Below, in pieces: positions 7,299 to 16,308 of a stretch of DNA of 41,969 nt (position 1 is the stretch's first letter; every line of letters starts with the position of its first letter). The translations under genes and the position numbers were made by a program. This stretch comes from a virus, in IMG/VR virus record IMGVR_UViG_3300005466_000047, positions 1-41,969 of that record; one strand, 5' to 3'. The notes beneath the pieces were generated by a model, which saw only the letters and a program-made list of their open reading frames with translations, searched no databases and was not told the DNA's origin.

Positions 7299-9968
7299 CT
7301 ATAAATTGTTAATTTGAGCCAGACAATCCCACTTACTATCAATAGCATTATACATAAATCCTATATATAGTGTTTTGCTCAATATTGTAGTAGTTGGTGC
7401 TGCAAGGTCAGTACTGAATCTGAATATAGCATTAAATGTAAGTGCTCTTGCTGTACCATTATCCTTAATACGAAGTATCAATCTCTGTCCCTCAGTTGGT
7501 GTACCTGTAGCTGTAATAGTATCTGCATTTGCTAAGGCAGTTATAGTCCACATATCATACAGGTCTGTGTTGATAGATGTAACTGAATTATTTGTTTCTG
7601 TGCCAACTCTCTGTGATATACGTTTGTTGGTTAGTGTTTCTGCATTATTGAGTGTAGATACATTACCAGATACAGGTAATACGATACTTGTAGTACCTGT
7701 AGTAACTAATGTTAGTGGAAATGCAGATAATGTAACTGTGGCATTTGCAGGATTAGCAACACCTGTACCACCATTACCAGGTTGTAATACACCTGTAGCA
7801 CCTGAAGTCAGTGGCAGTGAACCGAATGCAGGAGTAGTGCCACCAAGTAATACCTGGCTAGTTGTACCTGAAGTAGTCTGAAGTAGTCTACCTGAACTAT
7901 TTGTGAATACAACACCACCGTTAAGTAATAGTTGCAGCATCGAGATATTGCCACTGCCATCAATTCTCATTCTCCGATTAGCAGCTAATGTACCACCTGT
8001 AAAGAAGTCAAGTACTGAATTTGATGCTGTACCAATAGCAATCCCACCAGTAGCAGTATACAGATAGCCATCCCTGGCACCATTAATTGTCCACCCTGCA
8101 CTTGAAAAACCTGAATTGTTGATACCTAAATCTATATAATTGGTACTATCTGTACCATCATCTGTAGTAGCTACCCAGTCACTGGATGCTGTTGTACCTG
8201 ATGAGAGATTACGTATATGATTCTGAATATAGTTATTCAATAATGTTTCAGAGTCATTCATCATGCCAGTTAGTGTGATTGGCGTAACTGCATTCTGTAT
8301 ATTGTTAAAACCACCATTAATGTTGAGTACTCCACCTGTGTATGTAGGCACATTCAAATTGAGTGTAGCAGCAGTTAGTGTACCTGTAGTTGTAAGGTTT
8401 TTGCTATTAATATTAATGTCTCCGGTAGCTCCTGTATATGGAACAAATCCAACAGAGGTGCCTGATGTGACATATGAAGTGCTATCTAATGTACCATCAC
8501 CTTTGACAAATTGTGATGATGTTCCACCAGATGTGATATGCCGGGTAGCAGTTATATTGAAGGTATTCAGGTTAACACTACCAGTTGCCCCAGTATATGG
8601 CACATATATACCCGTTGTACCTGATGATATAGCCTGTTGCACATATGCTGTAGATGCTGCCTTTGTACTATTATCTCCGGGACTCTGTGTACCAACTATA
8701 GGATTCAGCATTGTTGCACCTGTAGACAGAACTATAGCTCCAGTACCAGTAGTACCATTTGACAAATCAGATACAGATAGTTGTCTCCATACAGGAACTG
8801 CATTAACTCCAGATACAGGGCCAGCTAATACTGTACCTGAAGTTTGGGCTATAAATGAACCACTAAGTGTACCAGCACTTGTTACAGGTGTACCAGATAT
8901 GGTGAATGTTGATGCTGGTAGTGTTAATCCAACAGATGTAACTGTACCTGATGTTGTAGATGCAGGTACAGTAGCCCAGGAACCATCACCTCTCCAGAAT
9001 GTAAGTACAGATGCACCAGTGCCACCATCGAAATCATTAACTAATAAGTGTCTCCAGAATGGTGGACCTGCAGTTATATCAGGTGAGGCATAGAATAAGT
9101 TACCAGATTCAGATATAGGTGAGAATGCGAGATTCGGTGTAGTAGTACCACTGGTTACAATAGTTGTAAACAGAGTAGACATGCCACTACTGGTAAAATT
9201 TGTAACAGTACCAGAGCTGATTGCTACAGGTACATTGACTGCATTAGTTAATCTACCCTTGCTATCAACTGTAAATGACGGAATACTGGATGAACTACCA
9301 TAACTGCCAGCTACAACAGATGTAGTTGCAAGAGAGGGATTAGGATAGAAACCTGTCAAATCTCCACCTGCAGCACTACCTGATGTCAGTGCAGATACAG
9401 GTACATTAGATACAGATGTAATCAGACCCTTGTTGTTAATAGTCAGTTGAGGTATATTAACAGAATCACCCCAGATACCAGGTGTAGAGTTAACTACAGA
9501 TAGATGAACAGGTATAGCGGTAGTACCTGAGCCAACTATATCTCCAGTTATAGATATGGGCTGGTTACCTGTAATATATGGCTGAACAGATGCATTTGTA
9601 ACTTGTCCCTTTGCATTAACAGTAACATTGTTGAATGTACCAACTGCTGAATTGATATTAGGTAGTGTCAATAACCATGCACCTGCACTTGTAATTGGTG
9701 AAGTGCTACCTGTAATTGATATATCAGATGATGTTAAGCCAATAGATGTAACAGTACCAGAGCCTGATGGGGTTCTCCATGCTCCATTACTATACCATTG
9801 TAGTGTATTATCAGATGTCTGTATAGCTATAAGCCCATCTCTGACATTTGTAGTAGTAGATGTTGGAATGGGTATAGTAGAGAATACAGGTATAGCAAGT
9901 GCAGACAGGAAATCACCTCTCTGCCATCCAGTACCATAATTGCTATTCTGTATATATTGCTGTGACAT
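7299..9968 (-). CDS. Long tail fibre protein
   Basis: This is the largest fibre in the window at 889 residues. The first 500 residues contain phage-fibre repeats ([45 protein letters not shown] and similar). Two copies of the V-P-Y-T-G-A-T-G repeat follow, at about 455 and 505. The C-terminal 110 residues, from [16 protein letters not shown] through [19 protein letters not shown] to [10 protein letters not shown], match a domain I have often seen at phage fibre ends. Thr-Ser-Gly-Thr recurs throughout. Its start overlaps the stop of the preceding gene by one base. It is very likely the main host-recognition fibre. No chaperone domain or enzymatic motif is visible. Confidence 0.85.
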   Translation of the reverse strand: MSQQYIQNSNYGTGWQRGDFLSALAIPVFSTIPIPTSTTTNVRDGLIAIQTSDNTLQWYSNGAWRTPSGSGTVTSIGLTSSDISITGSTSPITSAGAWLLTLPNINSAVGTFNNVTVNAKGQVTNASVQPYITGNQPISITGDIVGSGTTAIPVHLSVVNSTPGIWGDSVNIPQLTINNKGLITSVSNVPVSALTSGSAAGGDLTGFYPNPSLATTSVVAGSYGSSSSIPSFTVDSKGRLTNAVNVPVAISSGTVTNFTSSGMSTLFTTIVTSGTTTPNLAFSPISESGNLFYASPDITAGPPFWRHLLVNDFDGGTGASVLTFWRGDGSWATVPASTTSGTVTSVGLTLPASTFTISGTPVTSAGTLSGSFIAQTSGTVLAGPVSGVNAVPVWRQLSVSDLSNGTTGTGAIVLSTGATMLNPIVGTQSPGDNSTKAASTAYVQQAISSGTTGIYVPYTGATGSVNLNTFNITATRHITSGGTSSQFVKGDGTLDSTSYVTSGTSVGFVPYTGATGDININSKNLTTTGTLTAATLNLNVPTYTGGVLNINGGFNNIQNAVTPITLTGMMNDSETLLNNYIQNHIRNLSSGTTASSDWVATTDDGTDSTNYIDLGINNSGFSSAGWTINGARDGYLYTATGGIAIGTASNSVLDFFTGGTLAANRRMRIDGSGNISMLQLLLNGGVVFTNSSGRLLQTTSGTTSQVLLGGTTPAFGSLPLTSGATGVLQPGNGGTGVANPANATVTLSAFPLTLVTTGTTSIVLPVSGNVSTLNNAETLTNKRISQRVGTETNNSVTSINTDLYDMWTITALANADTITATGTPTEGQRLILRIKDNGTARALTFNAIFRFSTDLAAPTTTILSKTLYIGFMYNAIDSKWDCLAQINNL

Positions 9969-10546
9969 TAGTAACTGATTATTGTATATACCTCACCTGC
10001 ATTGAACAATCTACCCAGTAGCAAAGTTATAGTACCTGTAGTTATATTGAATGAATAATCTACTCCCAATTCAAGAAATGCTCCAAGAGCTATATCTACA
10101 GTTCTATCAATAAGTACAGGTATACGGACACTGTTTAATGGTGTAAATACATTAGTGCCAGCAGTTGGGCCATTTGAGCTACCCACCTCATACTGTGTTA
10201 TCAGTAATGGCGGAACTATAATATTAACAGTTTCAGGTACTGCAGATGCTCCTGTAATAGCTTCAATATAACATGACCTGGAATCAACAATCTGTGGGAA
10301 TGGTGAATTGCCCCATGTTGGGTATGATGTAATAACAGTTGTACCTGATGTAGTAGCTACACACAGAGTGTTATTGCAATCAGATAATAACTGCCAGTCA
10401 GCTACAGTTTTCCGCATTACAGATATGAGTAGATTTGGAATACTGTAACCAACATTTATACCCCATTGACCCTGCATGAATTTAGCAAATATCACATTTG
10501 TGAAATCACAATTAATCTCCTTGATATGTTCTGCTAAATTTCTCAT
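9968..10546 (-). CDS. Structural protein preceding the long fibre (fibre adaptor candidate)
   Basis: A 192-residue protein. The N-terminal half is mixed ([20 protein letters not shown]). The C-terminal half is beta-rich and ends in [20 protein letters not shown], the sort of beta domain that ends small virion proteins. It is coupled at both ends: its ATG overlaps the stop of the zinc-binding gene, and its stop overlaps the fibre start. This suggests stoichiometric production with the fibre and a role in attaching it. I recognise no family. It contains one ATTSGTTVI segment, like the surrounding fibres. Confidence 0.5.
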   Translation of the reverse strand: MRNLAEHIKEINCDFTNVIFAKFMQGQWGINVGYSIPNLLISVMRKTVADWQLLSDCNNTLCVATTSGTTVITSYPTWGNSPFPQIVDSRSCYIEAITGASAVPETVNIIVPPLLITQYEVGSSNGPTAGTNVFTPLNSVRIPVLIDRTVDIALGAFLELGVDYSFNITTGTITLLLGRLFNAGEVYTIISY

Positions 10547-10737
10547 TACTGTTTGCGAATATGATTAGTGATTACCTGCCATGTGATATTGTTATTACTG
10601 CCCTGTTGTACCATCTGTCTGGGAGTTTGAAATCTGCCAACACAATTAGGGCACACCCACTTACCATCTAGTAATATACCTTTACAACCTTGGCACTCAC
10701 AACATGACTTAAAACAAACGGGGCATTGAAATGTCAT
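10546..10737 (-). CDS. Small zinc-ribbon protein
   Basis: The first 33 residues of this 63-residue protein hold four close Cys pairs (CPVC, CCEC, then CKG and CPNC), a treble-clef or zinc-ribbon arrangement. The rest is polar and Gln/Asn-rich. Its stop overlaps the start of the next structural gene. The start is preceded by AAGAGCCAAA with only three bases before the ATG, a motif found before several other genes here. Such mini zinc proteins in structural operons may be minor virion parts or assembly factors. Which one applies cannot be told from the sequence. Confidence 0.65.
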   Translation of the reverse strand: MTFQCPVCFKSCCECQGCKGILLDGKWVCPNCVGRFQTPRQMVQQGSNNNITWQVITNHIRKQ

Positions 10738-10740
10738 AAA

Positions 10741-10750
10741 TTTGGCTCTT
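10741..10750 (-). promoter_or_regulatory. AAGAGCCAAA pre-start motif
   Basis: On the minus strand AAGAGCCAAA lies three bases before the ATG of the zinc-ribbon gene. The identical ten bases precede the starts at 19379 and 39811, and close variants precede 27616 and 16267. It is probably a translation-initiation or mRNA-leader element in a genome without Shine-Dalgarno sites. Its function is unknown. Confidence 0.45.
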
Positions 10751-10778
10751 TATGTTTAATTTATATATTAAATTATAA

Positions 10779-11333
10779 TTAGCAGAAACATCTGCGGCTA
10801 CTCACCTTCTCCATTAACTGCAATGCATACCTGTACTGATTAATACCATCATCAGGTTTGTGTTGGTCCTCTACTGTAACTTTAGCAGATATCAATAACC
10901 ATTGAATAAACATTAGTTCAGATATCTGTTGTTGGAGTTCAGCACTTGGCAGACATGTTGGTATTGATAATTTGCATAGCAGGTTCATACACTTATTCAT
11001 AGCATGAACTATACGCATTACATCATATTCAACAAATACAATAGCATTAGGAGATACATCATACCTGAAATGCCATATACCATCAGGTAGCCCTGGACAA
11101 CTATTGGAGCATCTGCCCGGTGATAACATACCTACCTGGCATGCATTCAGTACAAGGTCAAATCCAGATACAATGTTAGATATAATAGTTGGTGTCCTAT
11201 AACCAGGAGGAAGTATCTGCAACTCTGGACAGCTAACAGCTAAACCTGGTGCATAGATGGATATGTCCTTTATGAGAAATACACCCTCATTGGTAATATT
11301 TCCAAAATCCAACTGCAGTATATGTCTGGCCAT
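10779..11333 (-). CDS. Conserved virion/tail-region protein, crAss-like type
   Basis: The 184-residue protein has a beta-rich N-terminal half with PGLPDGIWHFRYDVSPNAIVFVEYDV. The helical second half carries Cys residues and the basic/acidic motif AKVTVEDQHKPDDGINQYRYAL, ending in RRCFC. I recall proteins with this pattern (a VPDGxYxxRYSVSPNxxVxVEY strand pair, then a helix pair with a KVEYxHxPxxGxxxFxYA motif) in Bacteroidota podovirus structural regions, where they are uncharacterised. A strong hairpin (11348-11380) lies just before its start, separating it from the upstream gene. The virion role is inferred from its place between connector and fibre genes. Confidence 0.6.
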   Translation of the reverse strand: MARHILQLDFGNITNEGVFLIKDISIYAPGLAVSCPELQILPPGYRTPTIISNIVSGFDLVLNACQVGMLSPGRCSNSCPGLPDGIWHFRYDVSPNAIVFVEYDVMRIVHAMNKCMNLLCKLSIPTCLPSAELQQQISELMFIQWLLISAKVTVEDQHKPDDGINQYRYALQLMEKVSSRRCFC

Positions 11334-11347
11334 GTTCCTTAAATTAG

Positions 11348-11380
11348 TAGAGACAGGACAGTATAATCTGCCTGTCTCTA
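11348..11380 (-). other. Perfect 10-bp stem-loop in an intergenic gap
   Basis: TAGAGACAGG at 11348-11357 pairs perfectly with CCTGTCTCTA at 11371-11380. The inner CAG/CTG adds three pairs next to a bulged A. It fills the gap between the 425-residue and 184-residue genes and ends 14 bases before the latter's ATG. There is no T tract on the minus side, so it resembles an RNA processing, stability or translation-control element more than a terminator. Confidence 0.6.
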
Positions 11381-11401
11381 TAATTGATAAATTTATAATA
11401 A

Positions 11402-12679
11402 TTAGAATGTCTGTAACACTACACTGCTACCTGCTGCTGCCAGTGATGCAGATATAATGTTGGTAAGGGAGTTTGTATTAGTACCCGTTGGTACATCTAT
11501 ACAAATCATATATCTGTCATTACTGTGAACTGCTGTTGGATTGTCCCTGCGAACAGTATTGAATATGAGTATAATCTGGTCATATACTGCTGACCTGCTT
11601 GGTATAGCTAATGCAGATGTATCATTTTCAATTTCACGCATCCTCATAATATCTGTAGAATATAATGAGTCATTGAACTGCTGCTGCCTATACCTCTGTG
11701 ACATTATATAATCCCTGCGGATAAAGTCACCAGTGCCTATAGCTGGTTTGGGTACCTGTATCTCTGTGAACATGTTAGGTACACTGGTATTGATTGTTGT
11801 ATTCCATGCACATGGGTCAGGTGACTGAGATACCAGAGATGCATGTATCCAGAGAGGACTATACTCAAATCTATCCCTTGGAGTAAATGTACAATCTCCA
11901 TACGTAGTACCGATATATGCTATTGTCAACTGCAGTGATGCAATTACAGATGTTGGGTTAGCTGTATTTGGAACATATATAGGCAGAGCTGAATTCAGAC
12001 TATTATCATATGCATCAAACACTTCAGTTTTAACGCCTCCAGAGCTAATGAACACCTGTGGTAATACAAATGGAGTCATGAGAGGATTCTGATTAATCCT
12101 GTCCTTCCACTGCAACATAATATATGCTGCATCTACCGCAGTACTTGTACAACCTGAACTGCAACCTGTAGAGCAGCAACCACCCCACGCCTGAATATTG
12201 TTATAGAGTTGTTTGTTCAATGCAGCCAACGCAGCATCTCCGAGTACCTCTACTTTTAATTCATATGAAGTTGCACAATAGAATACAGGTCCAACAGTAG
12301 ATGTTGCTCCAGATGTTGTCTGGTCCCATCCAATTGATACTATCTGATTCTGTAGTGATTGCCCTATACGCTTTTCAAATTTCTGTACCTGGTTCCACTG
12401 AATAGTTTTGGAGTACTGTGGTACCTGCAGACCTTGATAGTTTGGACCTATCTGGTCAATAGTATGCCAGCTACTCATAGCCAGGGTAACATTTTGCGTA
12501 GTACCTGAGCTAATTGGACCGGTAACCATACCATTCTGATCTGTCAGCAGCAGTGCTATTGTTCCACCAGTAGCAGTTTGCAGTGTAGAAACAGTACCAG
12601 ATGTAGCAAAATTCATTACACCGCCTGTTACAGATGCTGGATAATGTTGGGGGAATAACCCAGGAAAATATTGTCCCAT
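11402..12679 (-). CDS. Structural protein of unknown family between connector and tail genes
   Basis: This 425-residue protein begins with a beta/Thr-rich region that includes ATSGTVST and SSGTTQNV. A helix follows (TIQWNQVQKFEKRIGQSLQN), then a Cys cluster GGCCSTGCSSGC at about residue 165. Later come VAVD-type helical segments and an ordered C-terminal part with SQRYRQQQFNDSLY and DRYMICIDVPTG. I do not recognise the family. Its size, its place directly after the ring protein and its isolation from the next gene by a hairpin suggest an important virion part such as a tail tube/nozzle or fibre-bearing ring. That is inference from position. Confidence 0.5.
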   Translation of the reverse strand: MGQYFPGLFPQHYPASVTGGVMNFATSGTVSTLQTATGGTIALLLTDQNGMVTGPISSGTTQNVTLAMSSWHTIDQIGPNYQGLQVPQYSKTIQWNQVQKFEKRIGQSLQNQIVSIGWDQTTSGATSTVGPVFYCATSYELKVEVLGDAALAALNKQLYNNIQAWGGCCSTGCSSGCTSTAVDAAYIMLQWKDRINQNPLMTPFVLPQVFISSGGVKTEVFDAYDNSLNSALPIYVPNTANPTSVIASLQLTIAYIGTTYGDCTFTPRDRFEYSPLWIHASLVSQSPDPCAWNTTINTSVPNMFTEIQVPKPAIGTGDFIRRDYIMSQRYRQQQFNDSLYSTDIMRMREIENDTSALAIPSRSAVYDQIILIFNTVRRDNPTAVHSNDRYMICIDVPTGTNTNSLTNIISASLAAAGSSVVLQTF

Positions 12680-12766
12680 TTTTATAAATATTTAAACTCT
12701 TTACTCAAGTTACGAATTGAGATTGATATCTCCAAATATTTCTCAAATAATTATGCAGATGTGAAT

Positions 12767-13471
12767 TTATGTATTTCTCTCATTCTCCTGCATAGTACTT
12801 TGCATGAGCTGGTAGTTTTGAATATCACGAGAGAGAATACTGACACCTTCATCAATCATCAGTTCGATTATATTATCTGGTGCTTCACATTGAATATCTG
12901 TAGCAGATACTATACCTGTAACCGGATTTGCTATACCTGTAATTTCTATATTGACAGGTACACGGTAGTAGGTCAGTGTTGGATTAACTATATCAAATTC
13001 ATCATTAGTCCATATCTTCACTGTCTTGTCAGATACAGTAGCAAATGTAGTAGCCCATTGATAACTTGGTCGCTTTCCACTATTGTTCAGATTGATGTCC
13101 AAATCTACTTCAGTTGATTCAAATATAATCAACTGTCTCGGTGGACAGTCTTTACATGCATCCTGTGCATATGCAGATACTCTATTCCATTGCAGGTAGT
13201 CTGCAGGCAGTGAACATGACCAGTATCTACCATTATCTGTCATAGTTACAGGCATGGTTGGGAGAATGAATTCAAGGTCATCTATTCTACGAGTACTACC
13301 TTCTGCACCTGCACCAGTCTGATTTATACCCTGTAACTGTCTGCGAACCCACTGTATCTGACCTTTGTTAAATGCTTCAATATACATCCACCATTCCAGA
13401 TTAGCGAAATCACTGCTGGAAAGTTTATCTAACCTCTGCTGGAATTTGATGAGTATTTCTGAATTGAGCAT
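12767..13471 (-). CDS. Ring/head-tail connector (stopper-like) protein
   Basis: A 234-residue protein whose layout I recognise from Bacteroidota podoviruses. The N-terminal helix is EILIKFQQRLDKLSSSDFAN. Next come WWMYIEAFNKGQIQWVRRQL and STRRIDDLEFILPTMPVT, then a conserved beta core with DYLQWNRVSAYA and FDIVNPTLTYYRVPVNIEI. It closes with a C-terminal helix pair starting LMIDEGVSILSRDI. Proteins of this pattern form dodecameric rings below the portal. An 87-base noncoding gap follows it. Its ATG overlaps the stop of the preceding gene by one base. The assignment rests on recall of the family pattern. Confidence 0.75.
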   Translation of the reverse strand: MLNSEILIKFQQRLDKLSSSDFANLEWWMYIEAFNKGQIQWVRRQLQGINQTGAGAEGSTRRIDDLEFILPTMPVTMTDNGRYWSCSLPADYLQWNRVSAYAQDACKDCPPRQLIIFESTEVDLDINLNNSGKRPSYQWATTFATVSDKTVKIWTNDEFDIVNPTLTYYRVPVNIEITGIANPVTGIVSATDIQCEAPDNIIELMIDEGVSILSRDIQNYQLMQSTMQENERNT

Positions 13472-13899
13472 TAGCTATTTGTAGTTGTACCAGTAGGTGA
13501 ATTATCTATAAATAGTTTCTGGAACTCAGCTATATATCCATCTATACCTGTTGGTAACTTTCCACCATGAAGTATTCGCAATACCTCAGCTCCTAACCTT
13601 TGTCCAAGCCCTTTAAGTCCTTCAGGATGATTATTAATAGCAATCATACTATTGGAAAACTTTGTAATCACCTCTACTATCTCAGGTACAAGTACTGAAC
13701 CTCCAGGTATAAGTGACTCAATAAACTGTTCTACTGTTCTTCCCTGTGGAGATGCTGCAAATGCAATTACCTGTGTACTAATAGTAGCGGCTTCATGTAG
13801 TAAAGTAGCAGCTATTGGTTTCTCTTTTTCTATCCAATGTACGAATTCTGTCTTTGTATTCTTAATAAAGTCTATTAATTTCGACATATACTTTTGCAT
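13471..13899 (-). CDS. Small helical protein of unknown function
   Basis: A 142-residue, mostly helical protein: an N-terminal amphipathic helix (LIDFIKNTKTEFVHWIEKEK), then AATLLHEAATISTQVIAFAA, and a Gly/Pro hinge (ESLIPGGSVLVPEI) before more helix. No membrane segment is strong enough to call. A second Met at residue 5 (13885-13887) could be the true start. It lies between the membrane/holin-like pair and the ring gene and is coupled to the latter by a TAATG overlap. It could be a minor head-tail protein or a lysis accessory, and nothing visible decides between them. Confidence 0.5.
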   Translation of the reverse strand: MQKYMSKLIDFIKNTKTEFVHWIEKEKPIAATLLHEAATISTQVIAFAASPQGRTVEQFIESLIPGGSVLVPEIVEVITKFSNSMIAINNHPEGLKGLGQRLGAEVLRILHGGKLPTGIDGYIAEFQKLFIDNSPTGTTTNS

Positions 13900-13911
13900 T
13901 TTATTGATTTG

Positions 13912-14289
13912 TTATTCTAAATCTTTATCGTTATCTGTTACACTCTTCTTCATAAATATTTTCATGAGACTATTCCACCCACCATTTAATAAAAATGTCA
14001 TAACATTCTCACTAAATACAGTAGCCATGGGAACCAAGATAGCTGCTTGTAGAGAATAGTGACCTTCTGTTACTGGAAAGTGTATAGCACATAATACTGA
14101 TGCCATTGCTCCTATGAACCCTGCTACAAGAACACTGCCTACTTTTTCCCATCCACTTGTCTTTTTATGAGATTGCATCATCATACCAAGTTTACCTATC
14201 ATACCTATCAGGATATAAAAGAACCATACCTGTGCCCTTACGAGCAAGTTAAATAATTCGACTAGTATGCTTCCTTGATCTTTTTCCAT
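13912..14289 (-). CDS. Small membrane protein, probable holin
   Basis: The 125-residue protein has three likely membrane segments: about 14-37 (AQVWFFYILIGMIGKLG), 49-70 (VGSVLVAGFIGAMASVLCAI) and 80-101 (AAILVPMATVFSENVMTFLL). It ends in a charged tail. Size, topology and the GW-x-loop before the second segment recall LydA-like and other three-segment phage holins. It overlaps the preceding membrane protein gene by 41 bases, a common layout for a holin with its partner. No endolysin is visible in this window, so the lysis role is inferred from topology alone. Confidence 0.55.
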   Translation of the reverse strand: MEKDQGSILVELFNLLVRAQVWFFYILIGMIGKLGMMMQSHKKTSGWEKVGSVLVAGFIGAMASVLCAIHFPVTEGHYSLQAAILVPMATVFSENVMTFLLNGGWNSLMKIFMKKSVTDNDKDLE

Positions 14290-14629
14290 GGATTTCTTTT
14301 GTCAGGTATAGTAAAATGAGTATATCCCATATCTTCTCAGCTATATGCCAATTGTATGGATTATAGAACTGATCTATTAGTTTCCCCCACGACAACCATG
14401 CTACTATTATATAGAAGAGGTATTTTGTGGTAATAGACATACGTATGAAAAGTACTGTTAACATCAGGTATACAGCTACGTAAAACTGTTTATCTGATAA
14501 GGTAGCCCCTCTAGAATCCAATACTATATCCCAATGTGCAGGTATAGGTATATCTGCTAATACGAGAGTTATACCAATTATCCAGGTACACACTATAGGT
14601 GTAAATATATATAGTAACTTCTGTCTCAT
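14249..14629 (-). CDS. Integral membrane protein, possible holin partner
   Basis: This 126-residue protein has hydrophobic segments at about 4-26 (KLLYIFTPIVCTWIIGITLV), 47-64 (FYVAVYLMLTVLFIRM), 68-84 and 99-113, and a strongly basic C-terminus (KRSRKHTSR). The basic end would stay in the cytoplasm. Its coding sequence overlaps the next membrane gene by 41 bases in another frame, so the two are probably translated together. Possible roles are antiholin or holin partner, or a superinfection-related membrane protein. No named family is recognised. Confidence 0.55.
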   Translation of the reverse strand: MRQKLLYIFTPIVCTWIIGITLVLADIPIPAHWDIVLDSRGATLSDKQFYVAVYLMLTVLFIRMSITTKYLFYIIVAWLSWGKLIDQFYNPYNWHIAEKIWDILILLYLTKEIHGKRSRKHTSRII

Positions 14630-14949
14630 TAAGCTGGTCTATGCACAGGATGCCCACCTATTAAAATACAACCCACTACTGTACCTGGAGCACTTTCCGG
14701 ATAATAAGTACCTGTATTAGACACCAAAGGGTATAAACCTTCTATAGTCTTAACTGTACATAAAACTCCTTCTCCAAATTCGTCATAACCTATAAAGAAT
14801 CCAGGTGCTACACCAGGTACATCAGATACAGCTATGCCTGCAACTGCAGTAGGAGCAAATGCAGCATTGACCCCAAGTGACAATACTACATCAGTAAGCA
14901 ATAATCCTTTGTAATAAACAATGTTAAGATTAGTTGTCATAAAGTTCAT
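14629..14949 (-). CDS. Small beta-rich protein of unknown function
   Basis: A 106-residue protein with hydrophobic strands rich in Ala/Val/Gly (NAAFAPTAVAGIAVSDVPGV) and a C-terminal half with TKXI-type strands ending GTVVGCILIGGHPVHRPA. Met4 (14938-14940) is an alternative start. It is the first gene after the terminator hairpin at 14958-14983. Its stop abuts the start of the membrane protein gene. It might be a head decoration or minor virion protein, but I do not recognise it. Confidence 0.5.
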   Translation of the reverse strand: MNFMTTNLNIVYYKGLLLTDVVLSLGVNAAFAPTAVAGIAVSDVPGVAPGFFIGYDEFGEGVLCTVKTIEGLYPLVSNTGTYYPESAPGTVVGCILIGGHPVHRPA

Positions 14950-14957
14950 TTTTAAGA

Positions 14958-14983
14958 AAAGGGAGAGTGTTAACCCTCCCTTT
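14958..14983 (-). terminator. Hairpin terminator after the 39-residue basic gene
   Basis: AAAGGGAG at 14958-14965 pairs with CTCCCTTT at 14976-14983 across a 10-base loop. The minus strand continues with TTTTCTTAAAAA. It stands 26 bases after the stop of the small gene at 15010-15129 and would end that short transcript. The symmetrical A/T flanks may let it work in both directions. Confidence 0.7.
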
Positions 14984-15009
14984 ATTTGTAATTGTTTTTC
15001 ATCAATTGA

Positions 15010-15129
15010 TTAACACATTTTCTTTCCTTTACCTGACATATCCTTTGCCATACCCTTCTTTGCACCCTTATTAATCTGAGGCATTGGTTTCGCAGTTACT
15101 GGAGCAGGTTTCTTGCTTTTAGTAGCCAT
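15010..15129 (-). CDS. 39-residue Lys-rich mini-protein
   Basis: An ATG at 15127-15129 opens a 39-codon frame that starts MATKSKKPAPVTAKPMPQIN and ends GKGKKMC. Eleven residues are Lys and there are no aromatic residues. It has its own promoter (15159-15190) and terminator (14958-14983), so it is a stand-alone transcription unit next to the capsid genes and is probably strongly expressed. A second mini-protein of the same character is at 39279-39422. Composition suggests a DNA-neutralising or packaged peptide, but this is inference. It is too short for a family assignment, though the promoter-gene-terminator layout supports its reality. Confidence 0.7.
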   Translation of the reverse strand: MATKSKKPAPVTAKPMPQINKGAKKGMAKDMSGKGKKMC

Positions 15130-15158
15130 TTTGCTGATTTTTGATTGTTATGAATATT

Positions 15159-15190
15159 CAAATGTAGTAACTTGTTACTAAATGTACAAA
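15159..15190 (-). promoter_or_regulatory. Bacteroidota-type promoter with palindrome in the spacer
   Basis: On the minus strand TTTG (15187-15190) and TACATTTG (15159-15166) are separated by exactly 20 bases, matching the Bacteroidota consensus TTTG-N19-21-TAnnTTTG. A 16-base palindrome TAGTAACTTGTTACTA (15165-15180) overlaps the spacer and the first two bases of the -7 box, so a repressor or activator could bind there. Transcription would start near 15152, some 25 bases before the 39-residue gene. Confidence 0.75.
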
Positions 15191-16267
15191 TTATTTTGCC
15201 CACTCTGCAGTACATTGTTTGATTAGGGTATCATGCAGTTTGACATTAGCTGGATTTGTCAGATATGCTATTGCATCTTCATAGTTTTTACCGAGTATAG
15301 TACTTGTTTGTACATGCCATAATTCATTCTCCTTTAGCATTATATAATTCAGAGCCATACCATCCTGCAATGCTACTCTCGCTTTCAGTTTATCTATAGT
15401 CATATCTGCATATGATATAAACTCCTGACATGCCAGTGTCTGAACCCTCTGCTTTGGAGTTAATCCTTCTATGAAGTTTGAACACTCTTCGTAGAATACA
15501 GATGTAGGTGTAGCGTTCTTTCCTGTTTTGAAGAACATGGAATCTACAGATATGAGCTTAGTTATATAGAACAGTTTGTTAGAATCATTTTCAGATATAG
15601 CAAACAGTTTTGCACCCGCTTTATCCCTGATTTTCTTGTCAACAATCTTCACATCTGAAGTATCCTGGCGTTTATCTAAATAGAACTTGTATATACCTCT
15701 ACTATCCGCCCTTGCAGTTTCAAATGAATCAGCTATCAAACTAAACCCACCAGCCTCTATGACAGATATCATCAGTAGGTGCTTGACGTTATTCTCATTA
15801 AGGATAATACCTTCATTAGACATTACAATTACAAATTCATCCCAGTATGTTAACTGACGTACACCTTTATTATCAAATACATCAGGTATAACTGATTTGA
15901 ACATAGTTACATTTTTCCAGAATTCTTTGTTGTTCTCTATACCATCTTCATCTGGATCAACATTAAAATTGCCAGCTATTTCCCTTTCTGCCCTGGCTAC
16001 CAATTGACGGATACTTTTGATTTTAGCAATCTTCTCATCACCATGCAATGTCTGTACCTCTGCAGTATTCTCATTCAGACCTGTTTTATAGGTCTTAGTT
16101 CTGCCATCAGATATACAGATAACACAATCTGTATGTTTGATGTTGTCATGCACTACCATATTGTATTCCTTCAATCCTGTATTTATGGACTGTCCTACAT
16201 ATGGTTTGATACTTAACCTTGCATGCTTTAATGCAACTGGTTCTACGAAACTGAATTGTTTTGCCAT
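15191..16267 (-). CDS. Post-capsid protein of unknown function
   Basis: A 358-residue soluble, mixed alpha/beta, highly charged protein that follows the major capsid gene after a 107-base gap. The gap contains a strong hairpin. Segments include an N-terminal KQFSFVEPVALKHARLSIKP, an acidic turn VDPDEDGIENNKEF that could bind calcium (inference) and a helical C-terminus. I see no enzymatic motif and no membrane segment. Position suggests a head-associated or head-completion protein that is produced at a level different from that of the capsid protein. The start is preceded by AAGAACCAAA, a variant of the AAGAGCCAAA motif. Confidence 0.55.
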   Translation of the reverse strand: MAKQFSFVEPVALKHARLSIKPYVGQSINTGLKEYNMVVHDNIKHTDCVICISDGRTKTYKTGLNENTAEVQTLHGDEKIAKIKSIRQLVARAEREIAGNFNVDPDEDGIENNKEFWKNVTMFKSVIPDVFDNKGVRQLTYWDEFVIVMSNEGIILNENNVKHLLMISVIEAGGFSLIADSFETARADSRGIYKFYLDKRQDTSDVKIVDKKIRDKAGAKLFAISENDSNKLFYITKLISVDSMFFKTGKNATPTSVFYEECSNFIEGLTPKQRVQTLACQEFISYADMTIDKLKARVALQDGMALNYIMLKENELWHVQTSTILGKNYEDAIAYLTNPANVKLHDTLIKQCTAEWAK

Positions 16268-16308
16268 TTTGTTTTTGGTTCTTTTTTACTTATGAATTTA
16301 TATATAAA

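Noticed and set aside
8263-9093. A 276-codon open frame on the plus strand
   Set aside because: It lies wholly opposite the long fibre gene. The repetitive codons of Thr-Ser-Gly-Val repeats leave the reverse strand open. The peptide is Pro/Val repeats without domain features.
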